A DNA stretch of 5,872 bases from Actinomycetota bacterium (GTDB taxonomy: Bacteria > Actinomycetota > Actinomycetes > Mycobacteriales > Mycobacteriaceae), in the NCBI GenBank assembly GCA_005789055.1, contig SYAA01000326.1, positions 1-5,872 on the forward strand, written 5' to 3'. Positions within the stretch are counted from its first letter, which is position 1. Every line of letters begins with the position of its first letter. Both the position numbers and the translations under genes were made by a program. Positions 1 through 5,410 of the stretch are shown piece after piece. The notes beneath the pieces are model-generated. The model was not told the origin of the DNA. It saw nothing but the letters and a program-made list of their open reading frames with translations, and ran no database searches.

Positions 1-1187
1 ACCTCACCCTGCGGTTCGCCGGTCAGGTCCTCCCAGAGATTCTCGACGGTGTCCTGCGAGTCGCTCTTGTTGGTGCCGATCACCCCGGACGGCCCGCGCT
101 TGATCCAGCCGGTCACATAGTCGTTGGTGCGGCCGATCACCTTGCCCCCGGTGTGCGGGATGGTGCCCCGGCTGTCGTCGAAGGGCAGACCCGGCACAGG
201 CACCCCGTGATAGCCGACCGCGCGCACCACCAGATTCATCGGGAGCGTCTCCCGCTCACCGGTGTCGCGCGCCACCACGCGGCCGTCGTGCTCGAGTAGT
301 TCGTTGCGGCCCAGCACGATCTCCTCGACGCGCCCCGCGCCTTTGATCGCCATCGGGGAGGTGCAGAACCGGAAGACGATCCTTCGGTGCCCGGGCCGCG
401 GTTCGCGGGTCGCGTAGTCGCGCAGCACCTTGATGTTGGCGGCCTCGGTCTTGCCGGCTGCGTGGGCGTCCTCGTCGCTGATGCCGGCCAGGTCGGCCGG
501 GTCGACGATGACGTCGACGCCCTTCAGTTCGCCGAGCTCGCGCACCTCCAGGGTGGTGAACGCCGCCTGCAGCGGCCCGCGGCGCCCGACGATGACCACC
601 TCGGAGATCCCGCGCTCGCGCAGCGCGTCCAGGGCGTGATCGGCGATGTCGGTGGCGGCCAGGACGTCGGGGTCGGTCACCAGGATGCGGGCGACGTCGA
701 TGGCGACGTTGCCGTTGCCCACCACGACGGCCCGGCCGGTGGAGATGTCGGGTGCCATCTCGGCGAAGTGCGGGTGGGCGTTGTACCAGCCGACGAAGTC
801 GACGGCCGGCACGCTGCCGGGCAGGTCCTCGCCGGGGATTCCCATGGTCCGGTCGGACTGGGTGCCCACCGCGTAGACCACCGCGTCGTAGCGGTCGGCA
901 AGCTCGTCGACCGAGACATCCTGTCCCACAGTGATATTGCCGAAGAACCGGAACCGGGGGTCGGCTGAGGTCTTCTCGAAGGTCCGGCTGATCGACTTGA
1001 TCTTCGGGTGGTCCGGCGCCACGCCGGAGCGCACCAAACCCCAAGGCGTCGGGAGCATTTCGAGCATGTCGATGCGGACGTCCGGGCCGTTGCCGGCGAC
1101 CGACTCGTCGGCGAACCGCAGCAGCGAGGCGGCGGCGAAGTAGCCGGAAGGTCCCGCGCCGACGATCGCGACATAGTAAGGACGCAT
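1..1187 (-). CDS. fprA: Ferredoxin/adrenodoxin-type NADPH reductase FprA, 3' end missing
   Basis: Reading the minus strand from the ATG at 1187 gives 395 uninterrupted codons that run off the window's left edge. The protein begins MRPYYVAIVGAGPSG, with the FAD Rossmann motif GAGPSG at residues 10-15. Next come the adrenodoxin-reductase block TPWGLVRSGVAPDHPKIK (47-64), the NADPH Rossmann motif VGNGNVAIDVAR (156-167), and VGRRGP (200-205), whose two arginines in this family bind the NADPH 2'-phosphate. Late in the sequence, GWIKRGPSGVIGTNK (360-374) is the conserved C-terminal FAD/NADP contact. Mycobacterial FprA is about 456 residues, so roughly 60 are outside the window. Family knowledge: a cytosolic flavoenzyme passing electrons from NADPH to ferredoxins, which can then feed cytochromes P450 or iron metabolism; the partner here is unknown. 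The gene is divergent from prfB, and its start sits 7 nt from a -10-like box with no Shine-Dalgarno, suggesting a leaderless mRNA. Confidence 0.96.
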   Translation of the reverse strand, partial: MRPYYVAIVGAGPSGYFAAASLLRFADESVAGNGPDVRIDMLEMLPTPWGLVRSGVAPDHPKIKSISRTFEKTSADPRFRFFGNITVGQDVSVDELADRYDAVVYAVGTQSDRTMGIPGEDLPGSVPAVDFVGWYNAHPHFAEMAPDISTGRAVVVGNGNVAIDVARILVTDPDVLAATDIADHALDALRERGISEVVIVGRRGPLQAAFTTLEVRELGELKGVDVIVDPADLAGISDEDAHAAGKTEAANIKVLRDYATREPRPGHRRIVFRFCTSPMAIKGAGRVEEIVLGRNELLEHDGRVVARDTGERETLPMNLVVRAVGYHGVPVPGLPFDDSRGTIPHTGGKVIGRTNDYVTGWIKRGPSGVIGTNKSDSQDTVENLWEDLTGEPQGE

Positions 1188-1194
1188 GCAGGGG

Positions 1195-1200
1195 ATGGTA
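1195..1200 (-). promoter_or_regulatory. Putative -10 box for a leaderless fprA transcript
   Basis: On the minus strand the hexamer reads TACCAT, matching the mycobacterial -10 consensus TANNNT. Seven nucleotides (CCCCTGC) separate it from the fprA ATG, so transcription would begin at or within a base of the start codon. No purine-rich ribosome site fits in this space. No good -35 element is visible, which is common for mycobacterial housekeeping promoters. The site is inferred from pattern and spacing only. Confidence 0.55.
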
Positions 1201-1208
1201 GTCGCGAC
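1201..1208. repeat. 8-bp perfect palindrome between the divergent -10 boxes
   Basis: The bases GTCGCGAC are identical on both strands. They directly abut the minus-strand -10 box and end 2 bp before the plus-strand -10 box, so they lie at the centre of the fprA/prfB divergent promoter region. A regulator bound here would cover both promoters. In GC-rich DNA an 8-bp palindrome of this composition can arise by chance, so an operator role is only a possibility. Confidence 0.3.
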
Positions 1209-1210
1209 GG

Positions 1211-1216
1211 TAACCT
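1211..1216 (+). promoter_or_regulatory. Putative -10 box for a leaderless prfB transcript
   Basis: TAACCT matches the mycobacterial -10 consensus TANNNT and ends 8 nt before the GTG at 1225, placing the expected transcription start on or next to the first base of the start codon. The intervening GAGATCCC contains no convincing Shine-Dalgarno at useful spacing. Position-35 sequence is not consensus-like. Confidence 0.55.
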
Positions 1217-1224
1217 GAGATCCC

Positions 1225-2343
1225 GTGGACCTCGACCGACAGTCTGATCTCGCCGCCCTGGACACCACCTTGACGACGGTGGAGCGGGTGCTCGATATCG
1301 AGGGGCTGCGCGGGAAGATCGAGAAACTCGAACACGACGCCTCCGACCCCAAACTGTGGGACGACCAGGCCAATGCCCAACGGGTGACCAGCGAGTTGTC
1401 CCACGCCCAGAGCGAGCTTCGGCGGGTCGAGGGCCTGCGCAGCCGACTCGCCGACCTGCCGGTGCTCTACGAGATGGCTGCCGAGGAACAGGGCGCCGGC
1501 GCCGAGGACGCACTGGCCGAAGCCGATGCCGAACTGAAGTCACTGCAGGCCGAGATCGAGGCGCTGGAAGTGCGGACCCTGCTGTCGGGGGAGTACGACG
1601 AGCGCGAGGCCCTGGTCACCATCCGATCCGGTGCCGGCGGGGTGGACGCCGCCGACTGGGCCGAGATGCTGATGCGGATGTACATCCGGTGGGCTGAGCA
1701 ACACGACTACGGCGTTGAGGTGTTCGACACGTCTTATGCCGAGGAGGCCGGCATCAAGAGCGCCACCTTCGCGGTGCACGCGCCCTACGCCTACGGCACG
1801 TTATCGGTGGAGCAGGGCACCCACCGGTTGGTGCGGATCAGCCCCTTCGACAATCAGGCCCGCCGGCAGACCTCCTTCGCCGAAGTTGAGGTTCTGCCGG
1901 TGACCGAGACCACCGACCACATTGAGATTCCCGAGCTTGACCTGCGGGTTGACGTCTATCGCTCCAGTGGACCGGGCGGCCAATCGGTCAACACCACCGA
2001 CTCGGCGGTTCGACTCACCCACATCCCGACGGGTATCGTGGTGACCTGCCAGAACGAGAAGTCGCAGCTGCAGAACAAGGTCTCTGCAATGCGGGTGCTT
2101 CAGGCCAAACTGCTGGAACGTAAGCGCCTCGAGGAGCGCGCCGAAATGGATGCGCTCAAGAGCGACGCCGGCAGCTCCTGGGGCAACCAGATGCGGTCCT
2201 ACGTTCTGCACCCCTACCAACTGGTCAAGGATCTGCGGACCGAGTACGAAGTCGGCAATCCCGCGGCGGTTCTGGATGGGGACATCGACGGGTTCCTCGA
2301 AGCGGGAATCCGGTGGCGTAATCGGCGAGATGACGACGACTGA
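1225..2343 (+). CDS. prfB: Peptide chain release factor 2 (RF2)
   Basis: A 372-residue protein starting at GTG 1225. It shows the class I release factor layout: an N-terminal helical, coiled-coil-like domain (about 1-115), the SGEYDEREA...[11 protein letters not shown] core (121-146), the RF2-specific anticodon tripeptide SPF (206-208), and the peptidyl-tRNA hydrolysis motif GGQ (251-253, in [10 protein letters not shown]). RF2 recognises UAA and UGA in the ribosomal A site and triggers release of the finished protein. The reading frame is continuous from the start codon: the in-frame UGA and +1 frameshift that autoregulate prfB in E. coli and many bacteria are absent, as is usual in high-GC actinobacteria. 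The GTG is favoured because homology begins there and a -10 box lies 8 nt upstream, implying leaderless translation. The 3' end overlaps the next gene by 14 bp. The gene's own stop is UGA. Confidence 0.97.
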   Translation: MDLDRQSDLAALDTTLTTVERVLDIEGLRGKIEKLEHDASDPKLWDDQANAQRVTSELSHAQSELRRVEGLRSRLADLPVLYEMAAEEQGAGAEDALAEADAELKSLQAEIEALEVRTLLSGEYDEREALVTIRSGAGGVDAADWAEMLMRMYIRWAEQHDYGVEVFDTSYAEEAGIKSATFAVHAPYAYGTLSVEQGTHRLVRISPFDNQARRQTSFAEVEVLPVTETTDHIEIPELDLRVDVYRSSGPGGQSVNTTDSAVRLTHIPTGIVVTCQNEKSQLQNKVSAMRVLQAKLLERKRLEERAEMDALKSDAGSSWGNQMRSYVLHPYQLVKDLRTEYEVGNPAAVLDGDIDGFLEAGIRWRNRRDDDD

Positions 2344-3253
2344 ATTTGCAGCACGCCCCGCTGATCAATGGCATGCCTTCTGGCACGGCGAGATCGGCGA
2401 ATGGATCCTGACCCGGGGCCTGTCGATCGTGCTGCTGCTGATCGGTGCGGTCCTGGCGGCCCGGTTCATCAGCTGGACGGCGAAGCGGATCAGCAGCCGC
2501 ATCGACGCCAACTTCCAGGAAAGCGATGCCCTGGTGCGCTCGGAGAGCGCCAAACACCGCCAGGCCGTCGCCTCGGTGATCTCGTATCTCGCCATCGCCC
2601 TGCTGGCGGTGATGGTGGTAGTCCAGGTGACTGACATCCTGGCGATACCGGTCAGCTCCCTGGTCGCTCCGGCCGCGGTACTGGGCGCCGCACTGGGTTT
2701 CGGTGCCCAGCGAGTAGTGCAGGACCTGCTGAGCGGGTTTTTCATCATTACCGAGAAGCAGTACGGGTTCGGTGATCTGGTGCAGCTGACGCTCGGGTCG
2801 AGCAATGACGCCATGGGCACCGTCGAGGACGTCACCCTGCGTGTGACGAAGCTGCGCACCTCCGAGGGCGAGATGTACACGATCCCCAACGGCCAGATCA
2901 TGAAGTCGCTGAACCTGTCCAAGGACTGGGCCCGGGCCGTCATCGACATCCCGGTGCCCGCCACCGCGGACCTCGCTCACGTCAATATGGTGCTGGGCGA
3001 GGTGTGTGAGGCCGCCCCGGAGGACCCGGGCCTCAACGAACTGCTACTGGACAAGCCCAAGCTGATGGGCGTCGAGAGCATCGAGTTGGACACCGTCAAC
3101 CTGCGGATGGTGGCCAGGACGCTACCGGGCAAGCAGTTCGAAGTGGGCCGCAAGCTCCGGTTGCTCGTCGTCGCCGCGCTGACCCGGGCCGGCATCGTCA
3201 CACCTGCCGACAGCGCGCCGATACTCGACGCGACCCAGGAGGTGCCGCAATGA
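2330..3253 (+). CDS. MscS-family small-conductance mechanosensitive channel
   Basis: A 307-residue integral membrane protein beginning [10 protein letters not shown]. Likely transmembrane helices are residues 28-48, 79-100 and a pore-lining third helix from about 108 to 140. That third helix carries the family hallmark: small-residue packing [13 protein letters not shown], then [11 protein letters not shown]. The cytoplasmic beta domain follows ([23 protein letters not shown], and TIPNGQI at 184-190, typical of MscS), then a C-terminal alpha/beta domain. Channels of this family open when membrane tension rises and release solutes under osmotic downshock, but the M. tuberculosis homologue's physiology is, to my knowledge, poorly defined. 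The frame is open further upstream inside prfB, but the ATG at 2330 is preferred because it gives a normal N-terminus and overlaps the prfB stop by 14 bp, a layout suggesting translational coupling. Only a weak purine run (GGCGAG) precedes it. The stop overlaps the next gene in ATGA. Confidence 0.9.
   Translation: MTTTEFAARPADQWHAFWHGEIGEWILTRGLSIVLLLIGAVLAARFISWTAKRISSRIDANFQESDALVRSESAKHRQAVASVISYLAIALLAVMVVVQVTDILAIPVSSLVAPAAVLGAALGFGAQRVVQDLLSGFFIITEKQYGFGDLVQLTLGSSNDAMGTVEDVTLRVTKLRTSEGEMYTIPNGQIMKSLNLSKDWARAVIDIPVPATADLAHVNMVLGEVCEAAPEDPGLNELLLDKPKLMGVESIELDTVNLRMVARTLPGKQFEVGRKLRLLVVAALTRAGIVTPADSAPILDATQEVPQ
3237..3243 (+). promoter_or_regulatory. Strong Shine-Dalgarno for the Pro/Thr-rich protein
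   Basis: AGGAGGT is a full match to the anti-Shine-Dalgarno core and lies 6 nt before the ATG at 3250, inside the last codons of the channel gene. It fixes the start of the downstream gene, and it is the only perfect ribosome site among the junctions in this window. Confidence 0.85.
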
Positions 3254-3789
3254 GCCGAGCCTCTGATCGACGCGAGGGCCGCGGCTGGCCCGGCTACCTG
3301 TTCGGCGGCCGGGTTCGGACGTCCACCGTGGTGCTGCTGATCGCGTTCTTCGCAACCTGGTGGATCTTCGAGACCTATCAGCCCGCATCCGCACCACCCG
3401 AGCAGGTGCCGGCCAGCGATGTCGTGCCGCCCGGCTTCATTCCCGATCCCGCCTACACCTGGGCCCCCCGCACTGATGTCCAGCAGCGGCCCCCGGCGCC
3501 GACGACGACCCTGCCGACGACGCCGACCACGACACCCCCAACGACGACGACTCCGACGTCCGTGGGGGAGGTACCCGCCGCACCCACTCCGGGAACCGGA
3601 ACCGAGCCGACGGCCACCCCGGAAGGGCCCGTGCCGGGAGGCGGCGTTCTGCCACCGCCGGAGCCATCGGAGGCCCCCGGACCTGCGGTGCCGACGGCTC
3701 CGCCGCCGCCGATCCCGGGGCCCCAGACCACAGTGCCGCCGGCTACCGCGCCCACCCCGGCCACTCCGGCCACTCCGGCAACGCCGTAA
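3250..3789 (+). CDS. Single-pass membrane protein with Pro/Thr-rich extracytoplasmic tail
   Basis: A 179-residue protein of unknown function; its counterpart in M. tuberculosis, as I recall it, is a hypothetical proline-rich membrane protein beside ftsE. A basic N-terminus ([11 protein letters not shown], with R21 and R23) precedes one hydrophobic helix at about 24-43, ending in WWIFETY. Positive-inside charge predicts a cytoplasmic N-terminus and an outside C-terminus, with the helix acting as an uncleaved anchor. A short non-repetitive segment follows (about 44-80; VVPPGFIPDPAYTWAPR at 58-74) that may be the conserved functional part. The rest, 81-179, is low-complexity Pro/Thr/Ala, including a Thr-rich block (85-103) and a terminal ATPATPATP. 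Such tails are typical of extended, wall-spanning linkers and are possible sites of mycobacterial O-mannosylation. Its start overlaps the channel stop by 4 bp, indicating coupled expression. A division or wall role is inference from position only. Confidence 0.85.
   Translation: MSRASDRREGRGWPGYLFGGRVRTSTVVLLIAFFATWWIFETYQPASAPPEQVPASDVVPPGFIPDPAYTWAPRTDVQQRPPAPTTTLPTTPTTTPPTTTTPTSVGEVPAAPTPGTGTEPTATPEGPVPGGGVLPPPEPSEAPGPAVPTAPPPPIPGPQTTVPPATAPTPATPATPATP
3502..3558 (+). repeat. Imperfect ACG/ACC/CCG triplet repeat coding a Thr/Pro block
   Basis: This 57-bp stretch is built almost entirely from ACG, ACC, ACA, CCG and CCC/CCA triplets and encodes residues 85-103 of the Pro/Thr-rich protein. 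Runs of consecutive ACG codons occur near both ends. Because the units are in frame, gain or loss of triplets would lengthen or shorten the linker without breaking the gene. Confidence 0.6.
3760..3786 (+). repeat. Three 9-bp units coding Ala-Thr-Pro at the C-terminus
   Basis: Two identical copies of GCCACTCCG (3760-3768 and 3769-3777) are followed by a diverged third copy, GCAACGCCG (3778-3786), just before the TAA stop. The 9-bp identity at DNA level points to recent duplication rather than only amino-acid selection. Confidence 0.75.
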
Positions 3790-3807
3790 TGTCGCGTCCC
3801 CTCCGGC

Positions 3808-3813
3808 TACACT
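3808..3813 (+). promoter_or_regulatory. Putative -10 box for ftsE (leaderless)
   Basis: TACACT matches TANNNT and lies in the 32-bp gap after the Pro/Thr-rich gene. It ends exactly 8 nt before the GTG at 3822, the same geometry as at prfB. A 5-bp inverted repeat, CGGCT (3804-3808) and AGCCG (3818-3822), flanks the box and reaches the first base of the start codon; a hairpin this short with a 9-nt loop is not a terminator. No clear -35 is present. Confidence 0.5.
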
Positions 3814-3821
3814 GACGAGCC

Positions 3822-4514
3822 GTGATGATCACCCTCGACCATGTCTCCAAGCAGTACAAGTCGTCGGGCCGCCCGGCCCTGGACAACGTCAGCGTTCACA
3901 TCGACAAGGGTGAGTTCGTCTTCCTGATCGGGCCGTCGGGCTCGGGTAAGTCCACATTCATGCGGTTGCTGCTGGCCGAGGAGTCCCCGACCTCAGGTGA
4001 GGTTCAGGTCTCGAAATTCCACGTCAACAAACTGTCGGGCCGGCATATCCCCAAGTTGCGCCAGGTCATCGGCTGCGTGTTCCAGGACTTCCGGTTGCTG
4101 CAGCAAAAGACGGCGTTCGAGAACGTCGCGTTCGCCCTCGAGGTCATCGGTAAACAGTCTGATGTCATCAAGAAGGTGGTGCCCGAGGTGCTCGAGATGG
4201 TGGGGCTGTCGGGCAAGGCCAACCGTCTCCCCACCGAGATGTCCGGTGGCGAGCAGCAGCGGGTCGCGATCGCCCGCGCGTTCGTCAACCGACCGCTGGT
4301 ACTGCTCGCTGACGAGCCGACCGGCAACCTTGATCCGGAAACCAGTCGGGAGATCATGGATCTGCTGGATCGGATCAACCGGACCGGCACCACGGTGCTG
4401 ATGGCCACCCACGACCACCACATCGTCGACTCCATGCGTCAGCGCGTGGTGGAGCTCTCGCTGGGCCGGCTGGTCCGCGACGAGCAGCGCGGCGTCTACG
4501 GAATGGATCGCTGA
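3822..4514 (+). CDS. ftsE: Cell division ATP-binding protein FtsE
   Basis: A 230-residue ABC-type ATPase, a typical length for FtsE. Numbered from GTG 3822: Walker [10 protein letters not shown] at 37-45, Q-loop glutamine at 88 (VFQDFRLL), signature SGGEQ at 141-145, Walker B VLLADE at 160-165, D-loop GNLD at 168-171, and switch histidine H197 (MATHDH). All catalytic elements are intact. Family knowledge: FtsE dimerises on the cytoplasmic side of FtsX, and ATP hydrolysis transmits a conformational signal that activates a peptidoglycan hydrolase outside (RipC in M. tuberculosis, as I recall). Two adjacent starts are possible, GTG 3822 and ATG 3825. The M. tuberculosis protein as I recall it begins MITL, corresponding to the ATG. 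I list the GTG because it falls where a transcript from the TACACT box should begin. The difference is one residue. The stop directly abuts ftsX. Confidence 0.96.
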   Translation: MMITLDHVSKQYKSSGRPALDNVSVHIDKGEFVFLIGPSGSGKSTFMRLLLAEESPTSGEVQVSKFHVNKLSGRHIPKLRQVIGCVFQDFRLLQQKTAFENVAFALEVIGKQSDVIKKVVPEVLEMVGLSGKANRLPTEMSGGEQQRVAIARAFVNRPLVLLADEPTGNLDPETSREIMDLLDRINRTGTTVLMATHDHHIVDSMRQRVVELSLGRLVRDEQRGVYGMDR

Positions 4515-5408
4515 ATGCGCGCCGGCTTTCTGGTCAACGAGGTCTACAGCGGCCTGCGCCGCAACATCACTATGACCATCGCGATGATCCTCACTACCGC
4601 GATCTCCATTGGGCTCTTTGGTGGCGGCCTGCTGGTGATCCAGCTTGCCAATCAGTCTCGCACCATCTATCTCGACCGGGTCGAGAGCCAGGTGTTCCTC
4701 AACAACGACGTCTCGGCCAACGACCCCACCTGTGACGGCGATGCCTGTAAGGCGCTGCGTTCCCAGATTGAAGCCCGTGACGACGTCAAGAGCGTGCGCT
4801 TCCTGAACCGCGACGACGCCTACACCGATGCTGTCACCAAGTTCCCTGAGTACAAGGACGTCGCCAGCAAGGATTCCTTTCCGGCATCGTTCATCGTCAA
4901 GCTCAACAACCCTGAGCAGCACCAGGACTTCGATGCCGCGATGCGGGGTCAGCCCGGTGTGCTCAACGTTCTGAACCAGAAGGAACTGATCGATCGACTC
5001 TTCGCCGTTCTCGACGGTCTCTCGCGTGCGGCATTCGCGATCGCGGTGGTGCAGGCGATCAGTGCGATCCTGTTGATTGCCAACATGGTTCAGGTCGCGG
5101 CTTACACCCGGCGCACCGAGATCGGCATCATGCGAATGGTGGGCGCCACCCGGTGGTACACCCAGTTGCCGTTCCTGTTGGAGGCGGTGCTGGCCGCGAC
5201 GATCGGTGTGGTGCTGGCCATCCTCGGCCTGATCGTGGTGCGCGCGCTGTTCCTGAACAGAGCGCTCGACCAGTTCTATCAAGCCAACCTCATCGCCCGC
5301 ATCGACTACGCCGACATTCTCTATATCGCGCCGATCATGTTCGGCGTCGGCGTGGCGATGGCGGCTCTCACCGCCTATGTGACGCTACGGCTGTACGTGC
5401 GGGACTAG
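4515..5408 (+). CDS. ftsX: Cell division membrane protein FtsX
   Basis: A 297-residue protein with the FtsX topology: a short cytoplasmic N-terminus, TM1 at about 21-45, a large extracytoplasmic loop (about 46-168), TM2 around 170-195, TM3 around 215-247 and TM4 around 268-292. The loop between TM2 and TM3 has the conserved cytoplasmic segment [16 protein letters not shown] (197-212), a coupling region of FtsX-type permeases. The outer loop has two cysteines, C73 and C78, a plausible disulfide. In mycobacteria this loop is known to contact a NlpC/P60 wall hydrolase, so FtsEX acts as a gate for septal wall cleavage rather than as a transporter. The ATG immediately follows the ftsE TGA with no spacing and only a weak upstream purine run, so translation probably depends on ribosomes finishing ftsE, which would help keep the subunits balanced. 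Confidence 0.96.
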   Translation: MRAGFLVNEVYSGLRRNITMTIAMILTTAISIGLFGGGLLVIQLANQSRTIYLDRVESQVFLNNDVSANDPTCDGDACKALRSQIEARDDVKSVRFLNRDDAYTDAVTKFPEYKDVASKDSFPASFIVKLNNPEQHQDFDAAMRGQPGVLNVLNQKELIDRLFAVLDGLSRAAFAIAVVQAISAILLIANMVQVAAYTRRTEIGIMRMVGATRWYTQLPFLLEAVLAATIGVVLAILGLIVVRALFLNRALDQFYQANLIARIDYADILYIAPIMFGVGVAMAALTAYVTLRLYVRD

Positions 5409-5410
5409 GA

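Noticed and set aside
387..968. 193-codon plus-strand frame opposite fprA
   Set aside because: The Val/Gly/Asp-rich product is the usual antisense shadow of a GC-rich gene, with no motif and no ribosome site.
256..1404. 382-codon minus-strand frame covering fprA, the intergenic gap and the start of prfB
   Set aside because: The true minus-strand gene is fprA in another frame, with intact FAD and NADPH motifs. This frame gives Arg/Gly-rich low-complexity sequence and would run across both promoters.
2150..2329. Upstream extension of the MscS-like channel frame inside prfB (would add 60 residues)
   Set aside because: The added sequence overlaps highly conserved RF2 coding, is Arg/Pro/Thr-rich and unlike a channel N-terminus. 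The ATG at 2330 gives a family-like length.
3453..3773. 106-codon Gly/Val-rich minus-strand frame opposite the Pro/Thr tail, resembling a PE_PGRS-like Gly-rich protein
   Set aside because: Its Gly-rich look is only the complement of Pro codons (CCG/CCC read as CGG/GGG). It lacks a PE domain or other N-terminal feature.
3804..3822. CGGCT/AGCCG inverted repeat considered as a transcription terminator
   Set aside because: A 5-bp stem with a 9-nt loop and no U-tract is too weak, and it overlaps the likely promoter and start of ftsE.
3993..5282. 429-codon minus-strand open frame opposite ftsE and ftsX
   Set aside because: It lies opposite two unmistakable genes, spans their junction, and its His/Asp/Gln-rich product has no recognisable fold. 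Long antisense frames are expected in GC-rich coding DNA.
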